From Epiperipatus broadwayi (Eukaryota; Onychophora; Udeonychophora; Euonychophora; Peripatidae), in NCBI GenBank assembly GCA_028023455.1, contig JAQFVV010006352.1:2564204-2628203 (forward strand): a DNA stretch of 64,000 bases, read 5' to 3'. Under the pieces are notes generated by a model. The model saw only the letters and a program-made list of their open reading frames with translations, was not told the DNA's origin and made no database searches. Position numbers and translations under genes: made by a program. Positions 42,914 to 53,606 of the stretch are shown here, in pieces; position 1 is the stretch's first letter; the number at the start of each line of letters is the position of its first letter.

Positions 42914-43155
42914 CGGAGATGTTGTTTTGAATAAATTTTTTCTTTTTATTCTTATTACAAATTATATTTGCGTGGCCACGATGTTGTTTTGGGGAAAATA
43001 TTTATTTTTATTCTTGTTAAATTTAACAATTTTATTTGCGTGGCCACGATGTTTTTGTTTTGGATAAATTATTTATTTTTCTTTGTGTTAAAATTTGGTT
43101 TGTGTCACCACGATATTGTTTTTATTTGTTTTTGTTCTTGTTAAAATTACAAATG
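42914..43155. repeat. ~67-bp minisatellite, about four units
   Basis: GCGTGGCCACGATGTT recurs at 42971 and 43038 (67-bp period), preceded by a variant at about 42914 and followed by TGTGTCACCACGATATT at about 43103. Units are TTTATTTTT/TTCTTGTTAAAT-rich. Confidence 0.85.
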
Positions 43156-43368
43156 TCATTTTAGAAAAATAAAAATTAAAAAAAAAAAGGTTTATTCAAT
43201 TTATTTTTTATTTCTTTTAGATAAATTTCATTATTTATGATTTTATTGTAAATCAAAAAAGCACTATAAAGTTGAAAAAAGAGCACCTGCCCGGTAACAT
43301 TATAATTATGTTTGTTTACATAGAAATTACGCACTCAAGTGGTTTCTTCACGCCATGAGAAAACAACC

Positions 43369-43790
43369 TAAATTTATTTAAATGCACATTGATTATGTAA
43401 GTAATATTTACTAAGGGTGTAAACCTCAAGAATATGCATGTGAAAATGTGGAGGTAGGGACCTCTACAGGTCTTAACCACAAGCTTGTGCTTTGGAAGAA
43501 AAGAGGGGAACCCTTCTTTACTTCAACCTATTTTCTATATGAATAGATGAAGCTGAAGTGGTTAGATCTAAGAGCATGAAACTATTCAATACTTCACTGA
43601 TTACATCCACAATTCCTATTAGTATTCATGAAATCTTTTGATTTACAATGAGTCAATGGAAAGATCTTATAGTTAGAAATCTATTATAATAATTTAAAAT
43701 TGTAATTATAAATTTATTTAAATGCACATTGATTACAGAAGTAATATTTACTAAGGCTGTAAACCTCAAGAATATGTATATAAAAATGCA
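43369..43790. repeat. Direct repeat of ~82 bp, 340 bp apart
   Basis: 43369-43450 and 43706-43790 share ATGCACATTGATTA, GTAATATTTACTAAGG and TGTAAACCTCAAGAATATG. The intervening DNA is not coding; it may be the inside of a small element or a partial duplication. Confidence 0.75.
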
Positions 43791-43899
43791 AATAAATTTA
43801 TAATTTATGTAAGTCATTTTTAAATTTATTAGTACAAAACAAACTATTTAATATTATGAAGCGAAGAAAATATAAAAAACAAATAGGGATTACAACTAC

Positions 43900-44701
43900 T
43901 GCTAATAGTTTATTTTAATTGGTCTGGCTCTGGCAACAGTTTATCACACTTAAGAGTCTAAGAAAAATGATCACTAGTATTGGAATTAATAGAGTTACTT
44001 ACCAATAAGTTTATTTGTTCATGTACAGGATTTATAAAATTTACCATGCATGAATTTATCTTGGAAGGGATCCACTGTTCAATATTCGAGTGATCCATCA
44101 ATCTTCGTGGTTTCCAATTTAGTAGGAGATGGATTGCTTCACTTGTGGTAGTTCATGACATCAGATAAAAGCAACACTGGCAATTTTCTACTCACACATC
44201 TTAATATGATTCAACATATTAGTAAGAGTAGTTTGGCACACTTTACATAATTTCTCCATGTTTATCTTTACTTTTCTCTGCAAGAACGAAGATCTAAAAA
44301 CCTTTATGCATGATGTGTTTTTCTTTTTATAGTCCTGATTTTTTTAATTTTTCTGTGCAAGTTCTGTTGAAACCTGTTAATGGATACCAATTTTAAAGGA
44401 ATTTAGCCCACAAAGTCTTCTCTTTTTTTCTTGTTTGCCATCTTTAATTAGGGAAGGAATGCTGTGACTTTTATTTTTTTATTTTTACAAAATTACAAAA
44501 TTGTTTCTCCTTTTGTTTTATTATACTCTTTATATCTCTTTTCTCTTTTTGAATTCTTTTAGCATACACAAAAATATCTACACCCACGTTGTTTAAACTA
44601 AATTGATCAGATATTTAAATAAATATATTTTTTTATTATTAGGAATTTATTAATTTAACTTGTAAATTGCCAATGCTACTTGTACTAGGATAAAATACAG
44701 T

Positions 44702-44760
<59 letters not shown>
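43900..44760. repeat. Block related to 47.5-48.2 kb, function unknown
   Basis: Similar landmarks occur in the same order in both blocks: GTTACTTACCAATAAGTTT here and ATAACTTACCAGTAAGTTTT at 47540, then CTTTTTGAATTCTTTTAG here and CTTTTGGAATTCTTTTG at 48008, then the 200-bp unit. Similarity outside the 200-bp unit is patchy. On the minus strand CTTATTG|GTAAGTAAC (44011-44003) is a good splice donor, but it lies within the repeat. Confidence 0.4.
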
Positions 44761-44762
<2 letters not shown>

Positions 44763-44955
44763 CTTCAGGCAAAAGAAATATATGCAAATTATTGCTCTTG
44801 TTAGAATAAGCTAAAAAAATCTACTCTATTAAATATCTATAATTAAACAATATTATCTCAGTGTTCAAATATGTATAAGGCTATTAAATTATTATACATC
44901 AATAAATTATAGATATAAAAAAATAGGAATTCAAAATTAAAATAAAATAATATGG

Positions 44956-45005
<50 letters not shown>

Positions 45006-45063
45006 AATTCAAAATTAAAATAAAATAATATGGGTTTTATATATATATATATATATATATATA
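44704..45063. repeat. (TA)n tracts, first copy of a ~200-bp repeat and a 78-bp tandem duplication
   Basis: (TA)n at 44704-44758 is followed by repeat copy 1 at 44762-44958 (GAATAAGCTAAAAAAATCTA ... TAGGAATTCAAAATTAAAAT). The segment ATAGGAATTCAAAATTAAAA..GGGTTTTA plus TA is duplicated in tandem at 44923 and 45001 (78-bp period), ending in (TA)n to 45063. Confidence 0.85.
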
Positions 45064-45081
45064 ATGTCCATTAATTAAAAC

Positions 45082-45226
45082 AATATTTAAAACAGCATTA
45101 CACTGTTGCACATGCCATTCTATCTTTTCCAAAGACTTTATCATGTGGTTGAGTGTTAGCATTCATTCATTTATAGTTAAAATCTTCAAAGTGCATGTGC
45201 AACAGTGTAATGCTGTTTTAAATATT
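45082..45226. repeat. Perfect inverted repeat, 34-bp arms
   Basis: 45082-45115 (with ACAGCATTACACTGTTGCAC) is the exact reverse complement of 45193-45226; the loop is 77 bp. Confidence 0.9.
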
Positions 45227-45304
45227 ACAGTTTACAAACATTGCGTGATATAAAAATGATTTATTTAAAACAATATTGTAATTACAATAAAAATAATAAT
45301 AATA

Positions 45305-45990
45305 ATAACATTAACAAACTATTATAAACAATCGTTAAATTCGCAGAAGTACTTTCGGTTAATTTTTTGAACCTGCCTCAACTGCCATTAAAATTCAAAA
45401 AGAAAACAAAACAGAAGCAAATGTCATCAATTCAAATTCCAGGAATCTCATATTTTAATGTTAGGAGACTGCCTATTTATTAAATGCATTTTATTCCTAT
45501 TTATAAAAATTGCCACTTTAATTTTTCTTTTATTATGGTTTCTCTCCTCATGAAGAATTTTCACATTTTCAAAATCAAATTTAAATTTATATTTACATGT
45601 TTTTTCATGATCAAAGAAAACTGAAGGAGAAATTAAATCACCATTATTTTTACTTTTTGCATGTTTATATAACAATTCATGCTCCCTCAATCTCTTCTCA
45701 AGAGTGTACCTAGATTCACCTATATATGATAGCATACAATCACAAAAAATTTGATATATGACATTACATTTCTGCTTTATAGGTATAATGTCCTTAGAAT
45801 TAATGACTAATTTATTAATATTGTTTCGAATGTAGAATGAAACATTACACACATTCTTATATATATATATCCCTAAAAAATTTCACTCGTGGATTTGAAA
45901 TAAATGGAATAGATATCCCTTGTTTATTATTAATCTTCATTTCCTTTAAATTATTATACTTTTTTTAAAATTGACAAAGTATTGCTTATT
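45305..45990 (-). pseudogene. Penelope-like retroelement 3' end, left (minus) arm of a head-to-head pair
   Basis: Minus-strand copy: a short RT end (FKKKYNNLKEMK..), then after a 13-bp TA run an intact open frame 45852-45448. It contains NVSFYIRNNINKL, the GIY-YIG core NVIYQIFCDC / LSYIGES / RLREHELL, a downstream FFDHEKTCKYKFKFDFENVK block and basic tail. After the stop about 140 bp of 3' non-coding DNA is shared with the opposite copy. The GIY-YIG part looks intact, with tyrosines, Gly and Arg present, but the RT is missing. It faces away from the right copy. Confidence 0.82.
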
Positions 45991-45999
45991 AATGATAAA

Positions 46000-46175
46000 C
46001 TGAAAATATTGAGATATTTGCCAAGGAATTTCTTGATGTTGGTTATAGAATGGAACAAATAAGCAATTCTTTATGTCAATTTAAAAAAAAAGTATAATAA
46101 TTTAAAGGAAATGAAGATTACTAATAAACAAGGGATATCTAGTCCATTTATTTCAAATCCACAAGTGAAATTTTT

Positions 46176-46269
<94 letters not shown>

Positions 46270-46818
46270 ATGTGTGTAATGTTTCATTCTATGTTCCAAA
46301 CAATATTAATAAATTACTCAATAATTCTAAGGATGTTATACCTCTCAAGCAGAAAAGTAATGTCATATATCAAATTTTTTGTGATTGTATGCTATCATAT
46401 ATAGGTGAATCTAGGTGCACTATTGGGAAGAGATTGAGGGAGCATGAATTGTTATACAAATGTGCAAAAAGTAAAAATAATGGTGATTAAATTTCTCTTT
46501 CAGTTTTCTTTGATCATGAAAAAACATGTAAATATAAATTTAAATTTGATTTTGAAAATGTAAAAATTATTCATAAGGAGAGAAATCATAATAAAAGAAA
46601 AATTAAAGAGGCAATTTTTATAAATAGGAATAAAATGCATTTAATAAATAGGTAGTCTGCTAACATTAAAATATGAGATTCCTGGAATTTGAATTGACGA
46701 CGTTTGCTTCCGCTTTGTTTTCTTTTTGAATTTTAATGGCAGTTGAGGCAGGTTCAAGAAATTAATCGAAAGTACTTCTGCAAATTTAAGGATTGTTTAT
46801 AAAAGTTTATTACCATTA
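46000..46818 (+). pseudogene. Penelope-like retroelement 3' end, right (plus) arm of a head-to-head pair
   Basis: Plus-strand copy of the same element, beginning a little earlier in the RT (FAKEFLDVGYRMEQISNSL), which makes up the 66-bp loop between arms. It then runs KKYNNLKEMKITNKQGIS and PQVKFLG into an 84-bp TA tract (46180-46263) where the left copy has 13 bp. GIY-YIG follows (YQIFCDC / LSYIGES / RLREHELL), with a TAA at 46488-46490 where the left copy continues, and a further stop near 46652. The 3' flank matches the left copy to 46818. Dead copy. Confidence 0.82.
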
Positions 46819-46869
46819 TATATATATATATTATAACGTTTTCTGTTTTGCTAGGCCTCTACATGCTAA

Positions 46870-48200
46870 TATAAACTGTGCGTGAGTTGATCAAGCTATG
46901 TCAAAAAAGAAGAGTTATATTTCTATTCTAAAAACATAGCTATATTTCCTGATCAACTTGGCCTATTAATTGTTGAAAATTGTGCTATTGACGAAATCAG
47001 CTTTTAATTTATTTAATCTGGGCACCAGAATTCCTAAGAATTCGCTGAAATCGTCATATAACAGCTCACAAATAAAAAAAAATACTTTTAAACTAATCAG
47101 TATTACATCATACCATAACGGGAATTATTTTTTTAAGATTATTATTCCTGGGCTTATTCAAACATATTGGCAAAGGTAAATTACATTTTTAAATCTTATT
47201 AAACTACTAATAGATTTAATAATAAAAAATAATAACTATTATTAATAACGCACAAATGAAAATTGGTATTAGAAATATTTTTATTTTAATAGACTAAAAA
47301 AATGTTTGAAATAAATTACTTATCAAGTAAATTAGAGAGAACACAACTCAGATGTGAATCAATTAATAAAAAACAATTTTACAATTACTGTTCATATCTA
47401 AATTTCTTCTAGAAATTTCCTTAAAAAAATTAATGTCTCTTGTTCAAGAAAATTAATGTCTCTATCGGGATTGTTTAAACATACTTTTAAAAATTGTTTG
47501 AAAATGTTTAATTTGGTCACAATCAGGAGTAATGAAGTATAACTTACCAGTAAGTTTTGTGAATTCACGAAGATTGTAGATAACTATGCATAGTTTTTCA
47601 GGGTTGAATTGAGCTCATGGCCTGTGATTATTAGTTGATCTTGGTGCTAGTTCCATAGGCTAGTCGCGTAAGCTTCTCTGGTGTCCATCAGTAATGATGT
47701 CAGCTAAAGCTCCGGTCTACTCTCGTATGAATAACTTTTTCATCGTAGAGTGGTCTGGATTCTCTAATCCAAAACCAACTAAAAGAATATCAGCTAAACC
47801 AAGATGTTCCTCCAATCGAATCCCTCCTTTTTATACTAGAGGTCCTGTTGTCGAACTTCTGTGCATGCTAATATCATGGCGTTTTGTGTTTATAATCTTA
47901 TACAGTCTTTATAATTTTTTAATTACTAAGTTCTCTTTTTTTTTATCAAGTTTTTCGGCATGTTTAATTAGCTAAAATATTTTTCCTTTAGCTTATCTTT
48001 TTACTTGCTTTTGGAATTCTTTTGTTCTCTCTAATTCTACTTTTATTTCCAGTTAAGTAAAAAAAATACGAAAGAAAAATTTAACTTTCATTGTACGTTA
48101 TTTTTAAAAAAAAAATTAGTCAAAAAAAAATCTAAATTTACTTTTATTTTTTAGCTTTTACCAAATGCCAATATATTTGCAACGTATATAAATAAACGTT
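46870..48200. other. No gene recognised; includes a block related to 44.0-44.7 kb
   Basis: A short imperfect inverted repeat around GTTGATCAAGCTATGT and ACATAGCTATATTTCCTGATCAAC lies at 46877-46959. 47590-47880 is less AT-rich; its open frame (47694-47975) has no recognisable domain. 47520-48200 shares landmarks with 43.9-44.7 kb. Confidence 0.35.
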
Positions 48201-48204
48201 ACAA

Positions 48205-48801
48205 TATATATATATATATATTTTATAAGTATTGCTTTAGGCAAAAAAAATGTAAGCAAATTAGTTACTGAATATTGTTTTTTATTAGAATAAGCTAAAA
48301 AAATCTATTGTATTAAATATCTATTATCAAACAATATTGTCTCAGGGTTGAAATATGTATAAGGCTTATAAATTATTATACATCAATAAATTATGGATAT
48401 AAAAAAATAGGAATTCAAAACTAAAATAAAATAATATATATATATATACAATTATTGCTTTAGGCAAAAGAAATGTAAGCAAATTAGGTACTGAATTCTT
48501 GCTCTTGTTAGAATAAGCTAAAAAATCTACTCTATTAAATATCTATAATCAAACAATATTATCTTGGGGTTCAAATATGTATAAGGCTATTAAATTATTT
48601 TACATCAATAAATTATGGATATAAAAAATAGGAATTAAAATTTAAAATAAAATAATATGGGCTATTTACTAATAATTATATATATATATATAATCTGATG
48701 AATCCATTTCTAACCTCCTTTAGCTAAATAATATGGGCTATTTACTAATAATTATATATATATATATAATCTGATGAATCCATTTCTAACCTACTTTAAC
48801 T
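48205..48801. repeat. Second and third copies of the ~200-bp repeat and a 76-bp tandem duplication
   Basis: Copies at about 48231-48438 and 48451-48660 match 44762-44958 along their length (AGGCAAAAGAAATGTAAGCA, GAATAAGCTAAAAAA, AATATGTATAAGGCT, ATCAATAAATTATGGATAT). (TA)n sits before each copy. ATGGGCTATTTACTAATAATTA..CTGATGAATCCATTTCTAACCT then repeats at a 76-bp period (48650 and 48726). Confidence 0.88.
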
Positions 48802-49119
48802 TAGTGGAAATAATTCATTTCTAACATAATAAATAAATAACTATTACTTTGAGACTTTGATCAAATAAATATAGACTATGTTCAGTGGTCGGTTAGTTAT
48901 AAAAATTCAGCTGCTGAGATATGCAATTAAGACAAAAAAGAAATTAAAATCATAAATAAATTATCATCAGTAAAATAAATAACTTGGGGAAGAGAGAGAA
49001 AACTGCAATCATTCCATATAATTTAGAATAAAAATAACATTCTCCCTTATCAAAAACACACTCTCTGAGCTATAAGTATTTGCATCTTTAAATAATAATG
49101 ATATCTTCTCATTTTTTGA

Positions 49120-50490
49120 TTAATGTTTTTCAAAAAAAAAACATATACGTAAAATTATTGATAGCCATATCAAAACAATGCCAGAATAAGTGCATTGTCC
49201 AATGCTTAGACTTTCTATCCCAGCCATATGCTGTTTACTTATGGTAGTCAACCCCACCCATAAAGCAGTTATATTTTTAATTGCATTTGGACATGGACGT
49301 GTATGTTGTGTACTATCCTTATGTGTTTTAACAACAGTATCAGCCCTAGATTGAGAATAAACATTATTGAGCATAATAATTGACTTCTTATCCATCCAAA
49401 CTAGAAACTCAAGACCACTGTCAATTACAGAATGGGAATCTCTCTTCATCTGTTTATATTTTTTAGCTTTTTCATGGATGCTATCTGAAGTTCCCTTCCT
49501 ATCAATTCTTAATGTGCCACAACAAGAGATTTTACTTGCAGACAGCTTTTGTGCTAATTGTACACTAGTAAAATATCTCACAAAAATTAATATGGTTTTG
49601 TTTAACAAGTTGTGGCAAAACCACTGACAGCACTACTCAGGTTACCAGATTTAGGCCAGCATCTGATGTTGCACTTTTGCTTGTATAAACTCCATATGGT
49701 ACATATATCCATTATGACTATCTGCACAGACCCATCATTTGAAGCCTTGGTTTTGAGACATCAAACTTTCATAATTGCTTCAGTAATGGCTACTTCTTGG
49801 TACATCTAATATGCAGGCTTGAAATTACTTTTACAGTGATCTATGATTGGCTTGATTTTAGAAATTCTTTCATGATCTTTACTAGTAATTCGTGACATAG
49901 ATTTATTATCATTGAAAATGCAAATTATTTAGAATTTCCAAAAAATCGATCTTGGGTCATTACTTGAGCAAGTAATGGTTGATGCAGAAATTTTGTTTTA
50001 GACCAAATAACTTTGAATCTTGGTACATGTGACACACTACAAATGTGAATTACTATGCCTAAAAATCTGTTCAACTCAGTGAGTGACAGATTGACCCAAT
50101 TTGGTACTGCTTTCCATTCTGAAGCATACCTATTGCTTTCAGCACATATATAATCATATAATTTTCTATCAAAAAATAAATTCAAAAAGTCAGTAATTGA
50201 TTATTCATGGATGGTGGGAAACTTTAGCCGTGGAGGCGTGATTCATTAATGTTACCAAGAAATAACTCTGAATATGAAGGCCCAGGCATTGTCTCAGTCA
50301 AGATCCTAACCCTCCTTACAGATTACTTTACTAAGCCTTTTTTTTTTTTGGATACTTCTGCTTCTCCATCATCTGATCAATCACTACCATTTGATAAGTT
50401 GCTAAAAGAAGAGGCCTCAGAAATTCAATCAGACTCGGAATCAAATTCAATATTACTGGTGAAAAAATTCATTACCGTGGCAGAAATTAT
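49120..50490 (-). pseudogene. piggyBac-like transposase, decayed copy
   Basis: A cut-and-paste DNA transposase relic on the minus strand. An acidic N-terminus (FDSESD, then SDDGEAEVS) lies at about 50470-50340 with in-frame stops. The frame 50185-49925 carries YICAESNRYASEWK, LTELNRFLGIVIHICSV and MTQDRFF, the conserved PGBD N-terminal block. Near 49790 is EVAITEAIMKV, equivalent to the (S/T)IDExM motif, with Thr where the first catalytic Asp should be. The frame 49608-49120 follows with FVRYFTSVQLAQKL (family FDNFFTS), CCGTLRIDRKG, VWMDKKSIIMLNN and a degraded IGQCTYSG end region. Frameshifts link the parts. No terminal inverted repeats with TTAA were located. Confidence 0.82.
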
Positions 50491-50519
50491 TTTTGTTCAC
50501 TAAATCTAAAATAATGAGA

Positions 50520-51500
50520 AAAATAAAATTACAAAAAGTACTTAACAAAAAAAATTCATTAAAAAATCAACTTTTTATCACAGAAAAAAAAATACTTAAA
50601 CCCTATTGAAAGCTAGAAGGATGGTGGAAAGAATACAAAAAGACCCATAAGTATAACAATTACTGTTTCCATGCAAACTCAGTTGGAATCTAAATTTTTA
50701 AAATAGTAGCTCTATGGGGCACTTTGGACTCAGGGGTTATAACAAAATTTTTAATGATTTTTATTTTTATTTTACAATAATAGTTTTCATTATACACATT
50801 GCTTATTGGATCAGAATTGATTTAATGAGCAATCAGTATTATTGGGCAGAATTATTTTTTAAATGATTCCATCATATTAAAGATTGTAAAATATTAAATA
50901 TAACTTTTGTTAAAAATTTTATAATGCTTTTTAAATTATATAATAGATCAAACAATTACTTTGATACTGTTGATATTCTATGTCTTATTAATAAGTAGAC
51001 AATGCATTCTTTATGTATATATGCCTAAAATTACATTTGGTATCCTTTAATTTTATTGAGCTTACATAATTGTATACATTACTTTATATGATATATACCT
51101 GATATCATCATGAAAATGCATATATGTACTCTATTTTGTCCACTTTTATAGAAGAAGAAAAACTTTATTCTTTTTCTTTAATCATTAAGCTCAGAGAAAA
51201 AGGTGTATTTTCATTTATTATCTTCTATTTTTTGTTATGTCTCATTTATCTTGTAATCTTTACATCCTTGTAATGTAAAGAAAATAAGAAAAGTATGAAA
51301 AGTTATGTAATTTGTATCACTAAACATATATATTTATTATAGAACTCTAGTCTCTTTATAAGAATTAAGAGATTGCATTTAGAAGACGGTTCTTCTTTTG
51401 AATGCAAAAAGCATTTACAGTTTACTATTTTCATTGATTGCTGTCTTATTATTATCTAACAGTGATATTTCTAAAAATGAAAAATATAACAGATATTTCC
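50520..51500. other. Non-coding AT-rich DNA, no gene recognised
   Basis: May include the 5' flank of the piggyBac relic. No other structure seen. Confidence 0.4.
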
Positions 51501-51503
51501 ACA

Positions 51504-51565
<62 letters not shown>

Positions 51566-51568
51566 TGT
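51501..51568. repeat. (TA)n-centred palindrome
   Basis: ACATTTTTAA (51501-51510) and its complement (51559-51568) enclose 48 bp of TA. Arms are short and AT-rich, so this is the weakest of the series. Confidence 0.65.
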
Positions 51569-51598
51569 ATGTAAATTTAAAAAAATATAAATGTAGAA

Positions 51599-51728
51599 TT
51601 AAAATGTGGGCTAGCTAATGGGATATAACTTCACTCTGTCATCATCCACCAAGACAACTTTGTTGACATGGATAAAAAAGTTGTCTTGGTGAAGTTATAT
51701 CCCAATGGCTAGACCACTTATTTTAATT
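51599..51728. repeat. Hairpin element, ~55-bp arms
   Basis: 51599-51661 and 51677-51728 pair (GGGATATAACTTCAC/GTGAAGTTATATCCC; ACCAAGACAACTT/AAGTTGTCTTGGT; AATTAAAATGTGG with AATTAAAATAAGTGG). The left arm has a 10-bp insert, TCTGTCATCATCC. Confidence 0.75.
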
Positions 51729-51739
51729 ATACATATATA

Positions 51740-52807
51740 CACCTGGGTCTCATTTTACATGATAGATAGGTTCCCCAGAAAACACGTGCAAATGAAATCA
51801 TGCAAAAATAGATGTAACTTACACTGAAAAAGGGGGGATGTGGTCTGTGATTTTTCAAAATTCGCATAAAAGCAAAGCATTAATGTAAAATAATAAAATA
51901 TGACTAATAAAAAATGTCAAAGTTGAAAAAAATTGATACAAGACAAACTTTTTTTAACTATAATATTTAATTGTATTTAAAATAATATATTTTTATGCAT
52001 AATTTACAGTATGGTAATTTACATTTTTATACACATTTTAATTATTATTGCTATTTGCCAAAACACACGTTCATTTGCACTCTCATGTTGTGTTAATGTT
52101 TTTCTGTTGACAACATAATTAATTTTTGAGATGATGATTTTATTAATTGTTTATGAACTTAGACTTATGATAATAAAAAAAACATTTATTCACAACTGCT
52201 GGGAAAAATTTAATTAAAACTAACAACTAAAAATTAAATTCTCATTTTTGTCTTTAATTTTCAATTCCATTTAAAAATCAAATTTCACCTCACATTATTT
52301 CAAGTCACGTAAGTAATTTTTAAATTGTTAATTACAATTAAAAATCAGATTTTAATTTTTAATTGTCAAATTTAATTGTGCCCACTGCTATTACTGACCT
52401 TTTAAAAATAAACTTGTGGACACTAAATGATTAATAATTGATTACGTTCTTTTTTAAAAAGCAAAAACAGAATGTGATTTAAAATGCAAAATTAATACGC
52501 ACAATGTTTGAGCAAATTTACATTATAATCTTGTAAAATTTAATGTGTGTATACATAAAATGTGGAAATCATGATTTTAATTTCATTATTGCATAAAATC
52601 TTACTATTATAAAGCACTAAAAATATTAAAATTACTAAGTTGAAAGTCGAATTCCAATAATGTGCTATTACTTTCAATATAACGTAAGAGCACGAAATTT
52701 ATTATTTAAAGTAATAGCGCAATATCGGAGTTCGACTTTCGGTGAAACATGAATCGTGCAACTTCAAAATCATGTTAAATAAGTCCATGTAAAAAGAGAC
52801 CCAGGTG
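51740..52807. mobile_element. MITE, 1068 bp, 22-bp terminal inverted repeats and TA target duplication
   Basis: 51740-51761 begins CACCTGGGTCTC and is the reverse complement of 52786-52807 with one mismatch in 22. TA lies directly outside both ends (51738-51739, 52808-52809), as for Tc1/mariner-type insertion, although the flanks are TA-rich. The inside has no transposase. It holds a further inverted repeat, GAAAGTCGAATTCCAATAAT and partner at about 52643-52676 and 52708-52741. Best read as a non-autonomous element; mariner superfamily is inferred from the TA only. Confidence 0.75.
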
Positions 52808-52881
52808 TATATATATATTGTAACAGAATGATGTTACATCACTTTCATATAAAAGTGGAAAAAATATAAAATTATCCTTTA

Positions 52882-52883
<2 letters not shown>

Positions 52884-52931
<48 letters not shown>
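52884..52931. repeat. (TA)n microsatellite
   Basis: About 48 bp of pure TA. Confidence 0.95.
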
Positions 52932-52934
<3 letters not shown>

Positions 52935-53556
52935 CCCTCTCCCATAACTACCATCTTCTTCACTTATTTACTTTATTATATTTATAATTGCCCAGGCGCC
53001 AATTCTATGCAAAATAAAATAAATTTTATAATTATAAATTATATTTAAACTTATTTAAAAGGTTTTATATGATAACTATTCTATGGCCTAGCTCAGTTGA
53101 TATTATAGGATATGGTCTTTATATATGAGGCCAACAAGGATGATAAAAACGTCTATAAACAATAATACTATAAGGTTAATTTAAATAAGTTCAGAGCATC
53201 TATTCAATACTAAAACTGTTGCAAAATTGACAATTCTCATATTTAGCACAGGATAGATAATGATTAAGACTGGGTACCTTTATATCCATATCATTATCTA
53301 TTCTAAGCAAAGTAAAATGTATTATTGGCATTGTAATACTGAGATTTATTACCACCAGACCAATTAAATAAAACTTGAATTATATTGACAAATTTATATC
53401 TTCTATAACTATGTTATATTAACCAGATGTGTGTGTGTGTGTGGAAATGAAGGATCGAACATAAATAGTCAAGCAATTCATTTGGACTTTTAATTCATTA
53501 AAATATTTATTAAAAAATAAATAAAAAATAAAAAAAAATAAAAGACAAAAGAAATA

Positions 53557-53606
<50 letters not shown>

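Noticed and set aside
44003-44160. Minus-strand exon ending at TTG|GTAAGTAAC
   Set aside because: The donor region is repeated at 47.5 kb, where no open frame accompanies it, so it is more likely part of a repeat.
48700-48790. Hammerhead ribozyme at the two CTGATGA words
   Set aside because: No GAAA box or stem II in the required position; the words are duplicated only because of the 76-bp tandem repeat.
49367-50503. Plus-strand frames over the piggyBac region
   Set aside because: Antisense shadows; the minus strand carries the conserved transposase blocks.
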